64,000 nucleotides of DNA, from positions 27,727,064 through 27,791,063 of the forward strand of contig CM055819.1 in NCBI GenBank assembly GCA_029582265.1, given 5' to 3'. Origin of the DNA: Zoroaster sp. YZ-2022. Lineage: Eukaryota; Echinodermata; Asteroidea; Forcipulatida; Zoroasteridae. Numbering within the stretch: position 1 is the stretch's first letter; each line of letters begins with the position of its first letter. The notes beneath the pieces are model-generated. The model saw only the letters and a program-made list of their open reading frames with translations. It had not been told where the DNA came from and made no database searches. This document shows positions 1 to 12,600 of the stretch, piece by piece. Made by a program: the position numbers and the translations under genes.

Positions 1-3000
1 TCAAAAGAACACGTAGTCAAGTTAAATTTAACTTAGGGCCTAATAAATGTTAATTCAAAATTTGTTAAAATTGAAATTCAGCTTATAGTTGTCACTAACC
101 GACCTCTTTAAATGTTGATTCAACTTGTTTTCATTTTTAAGAGTGTAACTAGTTTCATTTGTGATTTTTTTTTAAAAATTAATTTCAACATTGAACGCGC
201 GGTCAATGAGAATCAAACCATCCTGCAATGTTTAAAAACAGATCGCAGATGAGATATGAGAACCTCAAATCAAAAAATTTAAAAACAAAGCATTAGAACC
301 CATATCTGAAGAAAAACTACATCCACAGGACTGGTACAATCAAACCTTTTACAATATTTAAATTCATAATTACTTCGTTTGTCCATGTATACTCATGTTG
401 CGATGTTGATCGTGTGATCTTGCGAGTGTTTTGGTGAAAAGGGAGTGATTTAGAGAAACATTCGGCAAAATTCATTCAGCAAAATGTCAAAATTAATTAA
501 CTTGTAGTGAGTCCACAAGACATGGTAACAATACTAGCCTCATTTTGTTGTAATAGCGACAGCGGGTGACGTGAGCAATACACTTGAGCCTCATTTGCCA
601 CAAATAGCGGGGGGTGTATACCATGTTTAAAACACCACTCTTTTCGGTCATTACTCGGGTCTCAACTCGTTCTATTTACTCCTGGCGGGTTCGGCATTTT
701 GACAATTCAGTGAATGCGTATAGAGACCTGCACTCTCCAGCTGCTGCACATCTGTAAACCCGTTAATCACGCATATGACCTGTAATCCCGCCAGTTTAAC
801 TGGGGATGTTGTCTGCTGTGTTGAACGGCGCAAAAGATTGATAGAGGAATATAATTTGTTGTAAATTATTAAGATCTTTGTTAAGATTACTTCTAATGGA
901 TCTCATATTCTCTGGGCTCTGCACGGTAATACCGTATGTCAAAGCAAGTGTGTAAGTGTTGTGTAATTATATTTCAGTGCTATACAAAATGAAATAGGAT
1001 GAGATTTTTTAATCAGTAACAAAAAACATACATCTTAGAAACAGCCATCAATTTATTGTTTTAAATGAATGCTTCATTTTGAAGTTAAGGTCGACTTATC
1101 CCATTAATGCGAATTAATGGAGGCCTGTGATTCAATTCCTCCGTTCAAGTTTTGAAGGATACAGTTATAATATAAGCCTACCTTATAAATCCTTATTTTG
1201 AATAAGTGATATATTAAACATGTGTACATTACTATGTTCCTTGTACAAAGAAAGTATATTACTTTCAAACAATTTTTCTCTCAAAATGACTGACCGGGTA
1301 TATCTCATTTGAAAGTATTAATTTACAAGGAAAATAGAAATGTACCGATAAGAAACGATGAAATAATGATCAAACCGATGAAACACTATGGAAGAAATAT
1401 GCATCTTGTTATATCAAAGTCGAACGTATTTGGTATTGTTTGTTTATGCAGTCGTCTTTTATGTCTGCTAAATACCCAAGTCTTGCGCTGACCTAACCCC
1501 AATAAGAACAAACGCCAATTAAATCAATTGTTTATCACCCGACGCAAGAATTCCATCAACCTAAATGCCATTGAGCGCCATAGGCCTAGGCTATACCATA
1601 CAATTATTTTAAATTAGACGAAAATAACTACGTTTCAAGTTGAATTAACATTGACAGATCCAGGATTTCACCAAAGTGGGATGCCTTCCGAAAGAAGACA
1701 TACAGCCTGGAGAGGGGAGGGGGAAGGGAAGGGGAGGGGAGGGGAGGGGAATGTATTTTCCCTTTCCTCTCCCATTATTTGGCAATGTCCCCCCTCCTTT
1801 CGAGACTGTGGATCTGCAATGGGGTTTACGAGTTCACAAGCAGGAAGAGGGGCCTATTTGTCGCCCATGTACGAGGTCGCCACTCGCAACCTGGCCGTAC
1901 CCACGGTTTTATTTTTTGGGGGGGGGGGGGTTAGGGGGGTTTGCTCTGGCATGCAGTGTACCTTTGTAGGCCCAATGGAGAGTGGGTACACTGGGGCCAT
2001 GTGTGTACTTACTTGTCAGCGTGAATCCAAATGGGGGGAGAGGACATTGCCCACTGTCTTCCCCTTCATAGATAGCGTGAACCAAAATAGAGTGGGGTGG
2101 ATGTTGAAAAAGGGTGAGTTTTCCGTTTACCCTGCAAAACCTAATTTATTAAAGTTATACCTGTGGTTCCAACTTTAGTATTCCTTATTGTTTATATTGC
2201 GCGAGTTGTCCAGTACCCTGGTTTGTGCAGTGTACGTATAACGCTCTGGATCGGGCAGTGTCATTATAACATTTCTTGCTCCAGCCCAAGCTCAAGGCTA
2301 AATAAGAGCTTCACATTACATAAAGTGACGCATGAGTTATTTTTAATAGATGGATGTAGTAATATCTAGATGTTCAATAAGAAGTATAAAGAGGGCGCCG
2401 GGCAATCGTTACACGATTTCTGATCGTCTGGTGTGGCTTATTTACCACAACCACGTCCGTCAACCATGCGTGCCTCAACAATTTTTAATGACAAGTCATT
2501 TGATTTAGAGGATTTGGATATCCACCACAGTTGCGTCACTATATATGCGCCCAGGTAAATTAACGAGCAGACACGGTAACGGTACGTCATCAACACAGCA
2601 GTTGTTGGAGAGACATAACCCTGCCTGTGAATGAATCAGTGTTGGGCTTAATGAACACCGAACTGAAGACGTTCTTTACAGTCGATTCCCATTTGTTATT
2701 GCTTCAATCATCTGGCCAATTACCAAAGACACAGCTAATTCTCTACTTTTGAATTCTTGTTTAATATCATGTTGCCAACATCCATGATTGGATATAGATG
2801 TGAAATTCTGAAGAAAAACTACATCCACAAGACTGATACAATCAAACCTTTTACACACTGTAAAAACGTTAGGCAGCATATGGTGTTGGGTAAGGTTATT
2901 TCACCCTAACTGTTCACATATTTTGGCAAAAAACATTGGGCAATGGTAAACCAACTTTGTAACCTGTTGATATGTTGACCAGTGTTGGGCAACATATCAA

Positions 3001-3529
3001 CTGTGTTTGCCCAATATTTCTTACAGTGCAATGTTTAAATTCATAATTACTTTGTTTATGTTTGTCCAAACGAATAATTTTAAACAGTCATAGATGTATA
3101 ATTTTTAAAAAAACAGTAGCCCATCCTTCAAAAATTAAGGAGATAATATTTTTAATTGGGAATTCTTAACACTGATTTCGTGTTAAACTCAGATAACTTT
3201 ATCAAATACCTCCCCAACCATCTTTAACCACTAATACTCCTTCATCGCACAGATAAGCCGTTCGTGATGCAGTCGAGTCCAACTTCATCTTAATGTTATA
3301 CTAGACTGTCGATGAGAAAATAATAAAATAAATAATAAATAAAAAAGAAATAAATAAAAGTTGTTTAATTGACATGTTGGATGGATCAATGTTTCATCAT
3401 TTTTGCCCATCAGGTGTTCCATACCAAGAAATCATTTAAAAACTGTGAATGAATTCCAATCATTTTCTCATAAATATAATATAGAGCTTCAATTTTAACT
3501 TGCCGGTCCGTGGATATAATAAAGCTAAA
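1..3529. other. Gene-free AT-rich stretch
   Basis: I see no exon with recognisable protein similarity on either strand. The short open frames here lack family motifs. Visible features are a purine-rich GGGGA/GGGAA tract near 1,711-1,750, a G homopolymer near 1,918-1,930, and simple AT-rich sequence near 3,320-3,360. Confidence 0.55.
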
Positions 3530-3530
3530 C

Positions 3531-3736
3531 AAAAAGTCTCCGATTTCTGGTCACAGGTCGTTTTTTTTTTTTTTTTTTTTTTTTTAAACATATATTTATT
3601 TGCCAACCAGTGAAATACGTGACACATGTATACGCGGTTATTGACGACCAAATGTCTCACAAAGTATGACGGCTGAGAGAGGCCTCACAAATCGGGCAAA
3701 CGTTCATCGCCTATTTGAAGAAGAAAAAGTCGTTTA
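3531..3736. repeat. MITE-like repeat, 'AAAGTCTCC..TTTCTGGTCA' family (copy 1)
   Basis: It begins with a version of AAAGTCTCCGATTTCTGGTC, contains a long T run, and then shares blocks (GTATACGCGG; GAGGCCTCACAAATCGGGCAA-like) with 5,362-5,558. A third related element at 33,563-33,834 shows the same sequence at both ends as an inverted repeat. I infer a non-autonomous DNA transposon family. Confidence 0.5.
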
Positions 3737-3944
3737 AAATATTACGCGACAGAATTCCAATCATAGTAAAACAAGAAATGCCGACGGGTAGGTCTGAGGC
3801 AACGCGCGCGGAGACCAGAAACACAAGAGTTTTTTTGTTTAGCTTATTGTAATTTTACTATTAAATTCCTTTGTTGGAATTGTCCTTTTGTGCCATTCAT
3901 TAGACCATTTCACATTGCACTCGGTAATACACTCGGTAATTGCA

Positions 3945-4162
3945 TATTATTAATAATAATAATAATAACAACAATGTGGACTTATATAGCGCACGTATCC
4001 ACCAAACTGGTGCTCAAGGCGCATTACATTATTACCCCTGCTCATCAGGCTCATAAATCCTTCCTGAAACCATCTCAGCTCCCTGGGGATTATACAGTTC
4101 AATTGCTGCCATTACAGCGCATATAGGGCTAATCAAACACAAGAACCAAATCTGCCCTCACA
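3945..4162 (-). mobile_element. tRNA-derived SINE, 5'-truncated copy
   Basis: An AAT-rich tail is followed by the block TGTGGACTTATATAGCGCAC and a body shared with six other places in the window. Read on the minus strand this is the 3' end of the SINE. The tRNA-like head seen in the full copy at 20,986-21,358 is missing here; the copy ends just after CCTCACAGGTA. Confidence 0.75.
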
Positions 4163-5361
4163 GGTAACGTATTGTGTCCCAGTGGAACTCAAAATGGCGC
4201 GGTTCTTACTTTCGCCGCCTTTTTTCATGGTAATTGAATGCCACATTTCCAGCCATTGTGATCGAATCTGTAAAAAGAAGTGGAGGTTTTCATTGCAATC
4301 AATTATGATATAACCAGTTTGTGTTTCTGTGAGTTAGGTTTTACGTACTGTGGACATTGCACGTGTTATGCTCATTGGCACTGCATTGGAATTGTCTTGG
4401 AACTGTCCGCCATAATGAGCTGTGACTACCAACAATTTCCGTCTACGTGACGTGAAGTTCTGCACGTTTAAGAGAAAATCGTGTATGAAATGTCTTTGGG
4501 GCACATTCTCGGCGACTAATTTTACTAGGATTCTTTCAGATTCTGTTCGTAGAAAATGTGTGCTTATTAAATGAGGCAGTACTGATACGTTTGTCTGTTG
4601 AAGAGAAAACTCCGCTATTACTCTAATTTAAAAAAATAAATAAATAAATAAAAAATAAAAAAATACGAATAAACTAATTTCGGACAACGTTGTCATTGAA
4701 GCGTTTGCGTTTGTGACGTCATTACCGACTAAGCTTGAGAATAATGATATATCCATAATTCACCGAATTCGACACGACTAAAATATCGGTGCTAAAATTA
4801 TCGTTATACTTTCATGAGCGTAGGCCCTTGTGTGCCATACATGCATAATAGATGGGACTTAAGTAAATCACCGATTGTAGTCGTTAAAATGTGATGAAGT
4901 TTCGTTTACCGTTGAAAGCTAAGACTCCTTTACACGGGACAGCAGCATATTTTATAAGGTGCATTATTTTTATCATCTGACGTCTGATAATCAGCGAGTG
5001 TGTCTTCTTTTTCTTCGACCCCGCGTCTTGAGGGCAATGTATTGTACGATTATCCTATGCATATCAATTGGTCTATACTTTAAGGGAAAGTGAAACATTA
5101 CTATTATTTTGGTTAATTACGTTCATTGTAACCTTCTCTAGATCTAGTTGTCACGAAAATTTACCTGTGAAAATTTCATGACAATTGGTGCTTAGCCCAA
5201 GTTATTAGACATAACAAAGATGAACTGTAACATATTTTGTTTTATTATGTTCTTACGTTTTACAAACCGTTGCCAGCAAGCACTTTAGTCTCTGGATGAT
5301 TAATACGTGTGACAACTTTACACCAAGTAAGTTTTTAAGTAATAATTCGTTCATTAAGGCC
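4163..5361. other. Gene-free stretch
   Basis: No exon or recognisable repeat with clear boundaries is seen. A short A-rich run lies near 4,628-4,665. Confidence 0.45.
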
Positions 5362-5558
5362 AAAAATGTCTCTTGTTTCTGGTCATCGGTCGGCTTCAAA
5401 ATCGGTGCGGCGACACGCTTTTTTTACGGCCATCTTTTTTTGCCAACAGGAAAATACGTGATACATTGTATACGCGGGGACCAAATTTCCCATTATACAA
5501 CAGTGGCTACAAGAGGCCTCACAAATCGGGCAACCCCTATGCGAACAAGTCGTTTAAA
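5362..5558. repeat. MITE-like repeat, 'TTTCTGGTCA' family (copy 2)
   Basis: It is collinear with 3,531-3,736: TTTCTGGTCATCGGTCGG start, GTATACGCGG, then GAGGCCTCACAAATCGGGCAA-like sequence and AAGTCGTTTAAA. The open frame running through it (5,296-5,715) therefore reflects repeat sequence, not a gene. Confidence 0.5.
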
Positions 5559-6289
5559 GCACTGCACGGCAGAATTCCAATCGATCCAGCAATTTTGGCT
5601 GCAATTGGAAATTTTTTCTGCAGTACACTTCGCCAATGGCTTAGAAATTGGATATAATTTTAAAAAGGTTCTTCTAATTAATTCACCGATAAATTCGCCT
5701 ATCATGGTAGTCTAGTGGTCAAGTAGGTGGTACGTACCTATAATTGTTTATTTTGTTTATTGTCATTATTCATTCCGTAGTAAAACCTTCCTGTATAATA
5801 GTATTTCACGGCTGTATAAGATTTTTTAAAGGAAAATAAAGTCAAAAATTAATTTTTAGAATACAAATGCATATAGTGGACAAAGTTTACTGCAGAAAAT
5901 AAATCGCCGGATTGCACAATATAGGCAGGTTTCATTAAGAGCCGGCTTGCATATTATGGGCCTGGCATAGAATTATATTCCGGGTTACACGACTGTTAAG
6001 TGACGGCCCCGTACTCCTGGTACCGTGTCTCTGATGTGAAATCAGAGGCCTTTTCACACAATGACAAAAACTAAATTAAATTTCTTCTGCTTGCTCTTAT
6101 AAATTGACTTCGTGAAAGGACACCCATACTCTTGCGAGTGTCGGATGTTCTGTGCATAACCATTTTATAGATTTTCTTTGTACTAATTTTAATGCTACAC
6201 AGATATTCCCAAAGCAGCAGGGAAGTATATTTAGTTATCTCGTTCTTCTCTCCGCAGAATTTAAATTCTACATGCATGCATGATGTACT

Positions 6290-6540
6290 GATTGTGAATA
6301 ACCATCAGGGTACTCCAGTTTTAGATTTCAGTAAGCTGGCTCGGCGTTTAATAAAGGGAATATATATATACAACATTGGTAATTACCAGATTGTAAAATT
6401 AACAATTTATTATTTGGAGAGGCTTACGTGCTGTAAACTTGGTATACGTATCAATCGTCATGATAAATTATTTCATCTGAAGTGATTTCATCTTTTATAG
6501 ATGGAATTACAGGAATTGTTACGTTGATTTTACAAAAATT
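6290..6540. repeat. Interspersed repeat, 'ACATTGGTAA..ACCAGATT' family
   Basis: Blocks such as ACAACATTGGTAA, ATCAATC(A/G)TCATGA, TGATTTCATCT and CAGGAATTGTT recur in order near 37,500-37,720 and 63,735-63,970. The class is unknown; the boundaries are approximate. Confidence 0.4.
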
Positions 6541-6544
6541 CAGG

Positions 6545-6672
6545 AGAAGACGATCAGAAAATAGGCCTACTGATCGCAACGTCGAGTTGTAACCTCCAGT
6601 TCTTTTCAGAACTAATTAGGCCTACTCAATTGAGAATTTCACATGGTGTCACCGCAAATAGTCTTTACTTAA
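6545..6672 (+). repeat. Penelope-related terminal repeat remnant
   Basis: It contains GTCGAGTTGTAACCTCCAGT, TTCTTTTCAGAACTAATTA, GAGAATTTCACATGGTGTCA and AGTCTTTACTTA in the same order as the repeats at 38,070, 48,800 and 54,601. The hammerhead-like core is decayed here: GGAGAAGACGATCAG replaces CTGANGA and GCAAC replaces GAAAC. Confidence 0.45.
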
Positions 6673-7562
6673 ACAAAAAAACATGTACAAGTTTGAGTTG
6701 ATTTCTCAAAAACGTGAGCTTGAAACTGTCACAGGTTAGGCCTATATTTCTTGACTAGAGAGCTGAAATGAACGTATTTTGCTAAATGCCAATGCAGTTG
6801 TACATTCCCTTAAATTTACAAAATTTGTCTTATGCGATAATTCTTATGTCTCCTTTTTAAGTAAATAACTTTGCTGAGACCGCAGAAAATTGCATCGTGC
6901 CGATTGAATACATTTGGGTGACGGTAAAACTAGCCAGGAGACGGCTCATGTTCTTTCTAACCAGGCACCGTCGGAACCCGGTGTCATGGGATCGTTGTGC
7001 TTTGTGATGTTTACTGTGCTGCTCTCAGCGACACAGGCTTAATAACCTTTATCAAAGGTAGACCGCTGCCCGTCTATTCAGACCCAATCGGATTTTAATC
7101 AGGCAAGCCAAAATATAATTCCATTACCAGAGAAAAAAACAGTCCCTTAAAGATATCTCGCGAAGTTCAACAAATTGTTGTTTTCATTGGAACACCGATA
7201 ATATTTCCTTCTTATAAGGAAAACAAATACTATGAAATGATACGTTTCACACAATAGTTGTCGGAAGCTTGGTTTAACAGTAAACAACGTGTCAAAATTA
7301 ATCTATGACGGTACACACTGTAAATTAATTTCAGTACATAATTGATCTAATTGATCTACTGTAAAACCGTGGTTCTCATGATTATTTTGACAGCATTTGT
7401 TTTCACTTCCTTAAGTGTTCCTTTGAAAAGTTATATTTCCAGAAATTGCCATCAAAAATGCAGAAACATCGGGCGAAACCTATTTAATGACAAGAAAAAA
7501 AATATCACTATTAGTATTAGGCCAAAAAAGGTTTCCGGTTATTGGTCTCCGCGCCTCAGGAT

Positions 7563-7594
<32 letters not shown>

Positions 7595-7857
7595 TGCTAA
7601 AAAATAAAAAATCAGGACAAATATCTTAAAAACGCGTTCAACTGGTTTGGGTTGGAGATCTTGAGCCATGTTTGTTTAGATTAAAGTGAACATGTTATCA
7701 AAGAAGATTACTGGTACCAAACGGAATTCGAACCCCTGACCTCTGAACTGCTGTTTATATATGCTGCCTTTATCTTCAAGTATCATTTTAGTGTATGAAT
7801 TATTATATTTTATTTGTTAAAAATGCTATAGGGACGCATTTGCAGTGCATTAAAACC

Positions 7858-8180
7858 CTAAATCCCTAGATCCATTTGCTTACACATAACCTGAATCCTC
7901 CAAAATCCTTCAGTAGTAAAGCAAGCACATGACATGTATGTACACATGTGTTTCTAAATCTGTGATACATGTACATGGCCAGGGACACCCTCCCTGCATG
8001 CATGGAGCAATAAACAGTGTCCACTGGCCCAAGCACTGACCTTGCGATCACTACAACAATCATGGATGTACATGTATCATAGAAAGACAAGTATGCCTAA
8101 TAACCTCGATCCTCCAAAATCGTTCACTTTAGCAAAGCGCATGTAGCATGTAACCTCAATCCTTCAAAATCCTTCACTTT
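7858..8180. repeat. Interspersed repeat, partner of 32,005-32,350
   Basis: It shares, in inverse orientation, a long collinear block with 32,005-32,350: TTTGCTTACACATAACCTGA, CCTCCAAAATCCTTCA, CATGCATGGAGCAATAAACA and the ACAAGTATGCC end. Both copies have CCCTAA(A/T)TCCCTAG-like edges. The coding-looking frame 7,866-8,090 is part of this repeat. Confidence 0.6.
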
Positions 8181-9438
8181 AGCAAAGATGATTTGGGGAA
8201 AATGCAGGCTAAATAAATCCGCCTGTCCATTAAAAAATTGGATAAATTGGTATTTAACACACACAAAACAATTAACTATAATAAAAGACACATGAACAAA
8301 GATGTTTCATCGTGATGGGAAAAGAAGTCATAAGTATTTACAAAATATGAAATGTTACAAAATCATCTCTGATAATGATCTTGATTACTGACACTCTTTG
8401 ACTGCTGTCGATAAACCTGGGCATGACATATTAACAGCACAGACCGTTTTTAAGAGAAATCGTTATAAAATGCCCCAAAGCTTGTACATAAATATGCACC
8501 GTCAGTGGATGAAAAATTAAACTAAACGAGAAAGATCATCAAAACAGGCACCGGCGAAATGAATATCAACGGGATTGTATAAATAATTGATTTCTCGGCA
8601 ACAGAAATAAGCAGTGCCAGCGGTATGGCTCCCCGTGCAATATACTAGGTAGCTTGGACCGGCAAATTCATTAAGTGTGCTTATATCAGCTCAAGTATCC
8701 ACGGACTAATGTTACCCAAGCTCTGTTAATGAGTCTAGAGACCCAATCTTATACACCCACTCAATCAGTACAAAACTACCTTCGTGTGTAACTTTAAACA
8801 TTTGCAACATTTCACAAGAGTTCCTTGACATTTATCTAAACGAATCTACGTGTGTTGTTGCTAGATGATCGTTTTTCATGAAACTTCTTGAAATAAACAT
8901 AGGCCTATATTATGAGTTACATTTTCCTGCTAGTGTTTTAGGTCTGGTGAAGAGGATTAAATCATCATTGTGATCATGTCGGTATATTTAAATGTTCGGT
9001 TCACATTTGATAAATTTACTTGATGTGGAGATTTGTATTTAGTTATTTAATATCTACGGCTGTGTCCGAAATGGCTTTGGCTACGGCTAGATCAGCGTTT
9101 ATTCCTATACTTCAGCATTGCCTCTGCAGCCAGTAGCCAGTAGCCAGTAGCCATAGCCATAGCCAAAAATGCTTAATTTGGGCGCGGCCTAAGCTAGATG
9201 GCTAAGCTGGGTCCATCAGCCCCAAATGCACAAAGGGGAATATAATTGTTAATAATCAGCATGCGAATTCTCAGCTGCTTAATTAGCAACTCTATGAAAT
9301 AAACATCTGGGGCCAATTGCATAGAGATGCTTAGCAGATGAAATTGCTTATACCAGCCAAACATGTTTGTACAAAATGTATGCATTTTGGCTGGTAGTCT
9401 GTTTGACATTGTTTAGCAAAATTCTCTGCTTAACAGCT
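8181..9438. other. 3' flank of the METTL23-like gene
   Basis: No separate gene is seen. Near 9,125-9,165 there is a short GTAGCCA / CATAGC(C) tandem run. Near 9,190-9,240 the minus strand encodes a degraded echo of the last METTL23 exon (IPL-x-x-FGADGPSLA); see the finding on exon fragments. Confidence 0.45.
9098..9103 (-). promoter_or_regulatory. Candidate poly(A) signal for METTL23-like gene
   Basis: AATAAA on the minus strand, about 340 bp downstream of the stop codon. It is a plausible signal by position only; no transcript evidence is available. Confidence 0.3.
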
Positions 9439-9622
9439 CTATGAAATTGGGTTCTGTTCTAGTGTATTTAGTCCTTTGGTGATCTCCAAGAATTGTATGG
9501 TGTGATGACCCGGTAGATTAGAGCGGGCAATGCTGGGTCCCTCGGCCCCGAACGAACCCAGAGGAATATGAAGACAGTGCAGACCCCATCTCATCAGCAG
9601 ATGCTCAACGCTTCGATCAGAA
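9439..9622 (-). CDS. METTL23: METTL23-like exon 5 (C-terminus, stop)
   Basis: Acceptor CATTCCAG precedes TTCTGATCGAAGC. It encodes [20 protein letters not shown] and, further on, [15 protein letters not shown], ending in TAG. The first base completes a codon begun in exon 4. Confidence 0.9.
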
Positions 9623-12600
9623 CTGGAATGATTCAAATCCAAATCATAATCATTCACACAAAAATGGAGCACAATTCAGACCCCCATCTCATCAGCATAA
9701 TTCTATATGCTTCATTTAGAACTGAATGATTCAAACAAAATCAAAATCGATAACATAAAAACGGACCAGTATTTTGAGCTAACAGTTTAACAACATGCAA
9801 CATGAATTAGGAGTCCATCAGCCCTAACCACCCCCACATACCGGTATACTATTGGGATTTGGATAGGCCTATGGACATTTATAAATTTGACAATCTTTTG
9901 TTCCTTGTCCCCACCCTGGGGATCGTTACTATGCGAGTGGCCTATATAATATATGAGGACATGGACGACAGTTCCTTGTCCCCACCCTGGGGATCGTTAC
10001 TATGCGAGTGGCCTATATAATATATGAGGACATGGACGACAGTTCCTTGTCCCCACCCTGGGGATTGTTACTATGCGAGTGGCCTATATAATATGAGGAC
10101 ATGGACGACAATTCATTGTTCCCCACCCTGGGGATCGTTACTATGCGAGTGGCCTATATAACATTACAATAAGTTAACGGACATCTCATACAAACACCAG
10201 CGTTGAAATACGCACTGCATTACGCACACAGACAAGTATAGACCAAATGCATATACCCTCTATTTTATGAAACCCATGCTCCCAAAAGAAACAGGTACTG
10301 GGCATAGTAACTGTACCCCCATGCAAATTTAGTTTGTCTACTTGCTGTAGAAACCCAATATTTCTGCTTTTGGAAATTGTTTTACATATGTACCTATCGA
10401 ATTCAAAACGACAACTTTTGCACTTCAGCACTGACCTCGTCACGCACGACCATTAACAATACACGTGTTCGCGGTGGTAAGACGCTCCCTACGTGGCCTC
10501 CAGTGGGCGGTCTATTTGCTGTTCACTCATGTAGTTCATTCATAAAGTAACTGCACAGTTAGTTGCTGTAGACCATAATGAATATTCAAACAAAGTTTTA
10601 ATGAAATTTACAAAATTTTACTGTATGTACCTATGTAATATTCTTGTGTACTTTGTACTAGTGTTTTGTATTTTAAGTCTTAGTTTATATTTTTTGTTTA
10701 TGTTTTGTACTATGTTTAAGGATGCACCGTCTTTGACGTGTGCCACTGATTTGAAAGTGTAACTCCAATAAATTGATTGATTGATATGATCGACAGACCA
10801 CCGAAGTTGATCGACTGCATTCTAATGACACAGTTGTGCGCGCGTGCAATCTTCACGGTACTGCATGCTGATTGGCTAATCGACGCGAGGAGGTCACCGG
10901 TTCACTGCGTGATCATCAAATGAATATTCATTACTTCCCAAACCACCGGGCGTTGTAATTAGCTTATGTAAATAAGCGATGATGTCATTATAGCTCATTA
11001 AAGTTTGTCACTGAGCCCGTGCTTACTTATTGTAATGATATATGAGGACATGGACGACAGTTCCTTGTCCACACCCTGGGGATCGTTACTATGCGAGTGG
11101 CCTATATAAGGCACAAAAAAATGTTGAGTTGCCCTCCAGTGAAAATATTTGAAGGGGTCGGTCGGTCGGGATTTTTTTTCTTTCTTTTTTCTCCTTGACT
11201 GTTATTTTAAGATTGAAATGCATTGGAACTGAAAACACATACCATGTTTTTCAAAGACCATGGAGGAGTCTGTTTTCTTCCTCCATGCAAAGACAATGAT
11301 CTTGCAGTATGCACAAGTACCTAAAGAATAAAACCCTGGTACTGGTCTGGTAAATGTTGTTCAAACAAACATTGGAGAGATCCATATAGACTTATTCTTT
11401 ATATTTTGCTGAATAGTGTGATAGATCTACTTTTCGCTGTGATTGACACAGCAAATTCATCCATATTGCGTGCAATGCTCAACATGCAACATGTGAGTGG
11501 CCATTCGATTTGAAAACGTGTAGATCGAGTCGCAATCGTTGACACACGTACATGTACAGTGCGGGGAGCCAGTGCACAACGTGTGAGGGCCATTCGATTG
11601 GAAAACGTGTAGATTTGAGTCGCAATCGTTGGCACACAGTGTGCGCGAAGGCAGTGCACCATGTGAGGGCCGAGGCCATTCGATTGTAGATTGAGTCTTG
11701 GGTACCGGTAAATTTGAAGTGGAAAATTTCACAAATCAAACGTATTATGTTTTATACACAGAAAATTGGTAAGTTTCATTAATAAATAGGCCTATGAATG
11801 ACGGGGAAAAAAAAAAAAAAAAAAAAAACCGACCCGAGATTTCAGCACTTTTGGGTCGGTCGGTGGAGGGCAACTCAACATATATATATTTTTTTTGGCC
11901 TAATACATGAGGACATGGACGACAGTTCCTTGTTCCCCACCCTGGGGATCGTTACTATGCGAGTGGCCTATATAATATATGAGGACATGGACGACAGTTC
12001 ATTGTTCCCCACCCTGGGGATCGTTACTATGCGAGTGGCCTATATAATATATGAGGACATGGACGACAGTTCCTTGTCCCCACCCTGGGGATCCTTACTA
12101 TGCGAGTGGCCTATATAATATATGAGGACATGGACGACCGTTCATTGTTCCCCACCCTGGGGATCGTTACTATGCGAGTGGCCTATATAATATATGAGAC
12201 ATGGACGACAGTACCCTGATCCTTACTATGCGAGTGGCCTATATAATATATGAGGACATGGACGACCGTTCATTGTTCCCCACCCTGGGGATCGTTACTA
12301 TGCGAGTGGCCTATATAATATATGAGGACATGGACGACAGTTCATTGTTCCCCACCCTGGGGATCGTTACTATGCGAGTGGCCTATATAATATGTGGGAA
12401 CATGGACCGTTAATTCCTTCAAGTGTTGGGTAGAATTGGGTAGAGGTGGATTGGAACAACTATTAAAAAGAAATTGAAGGATAAACAAATAATTAAAACA
12501 AAAAATAAGACCGGATGTTCACCTTCTTTCTTGGTAGGTTATCCAACACCTTCCCATTCTACTTTTCTCCAGAAAAAAATTAATTGTTGCCAAAACATTC

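Noticed and set aside
1651..2178. 175-residue open frame with Gly/Arg-rich low complexity
   Set aside because: Produced by G-rich tracts; no domain, no splice partners, and an overlapping frame is equally open.
5296..5715. 139-residue open frame
   Set aside because: Most of it overlaps a repeat shared with 3,531-3,736 and related to a MITE.
10801..11030. Possible short gene near the GC-richer stretch
   Set aside because: No frame over 60 residues and no splice-consistent exon; only slightly higher GC.
11798..12413. Frames with repeated [15 protein letters not shown] peptide
   Set aside because: They come from the 71-bp minisatellite in an intron; the frames break at unit indels and have no start context.
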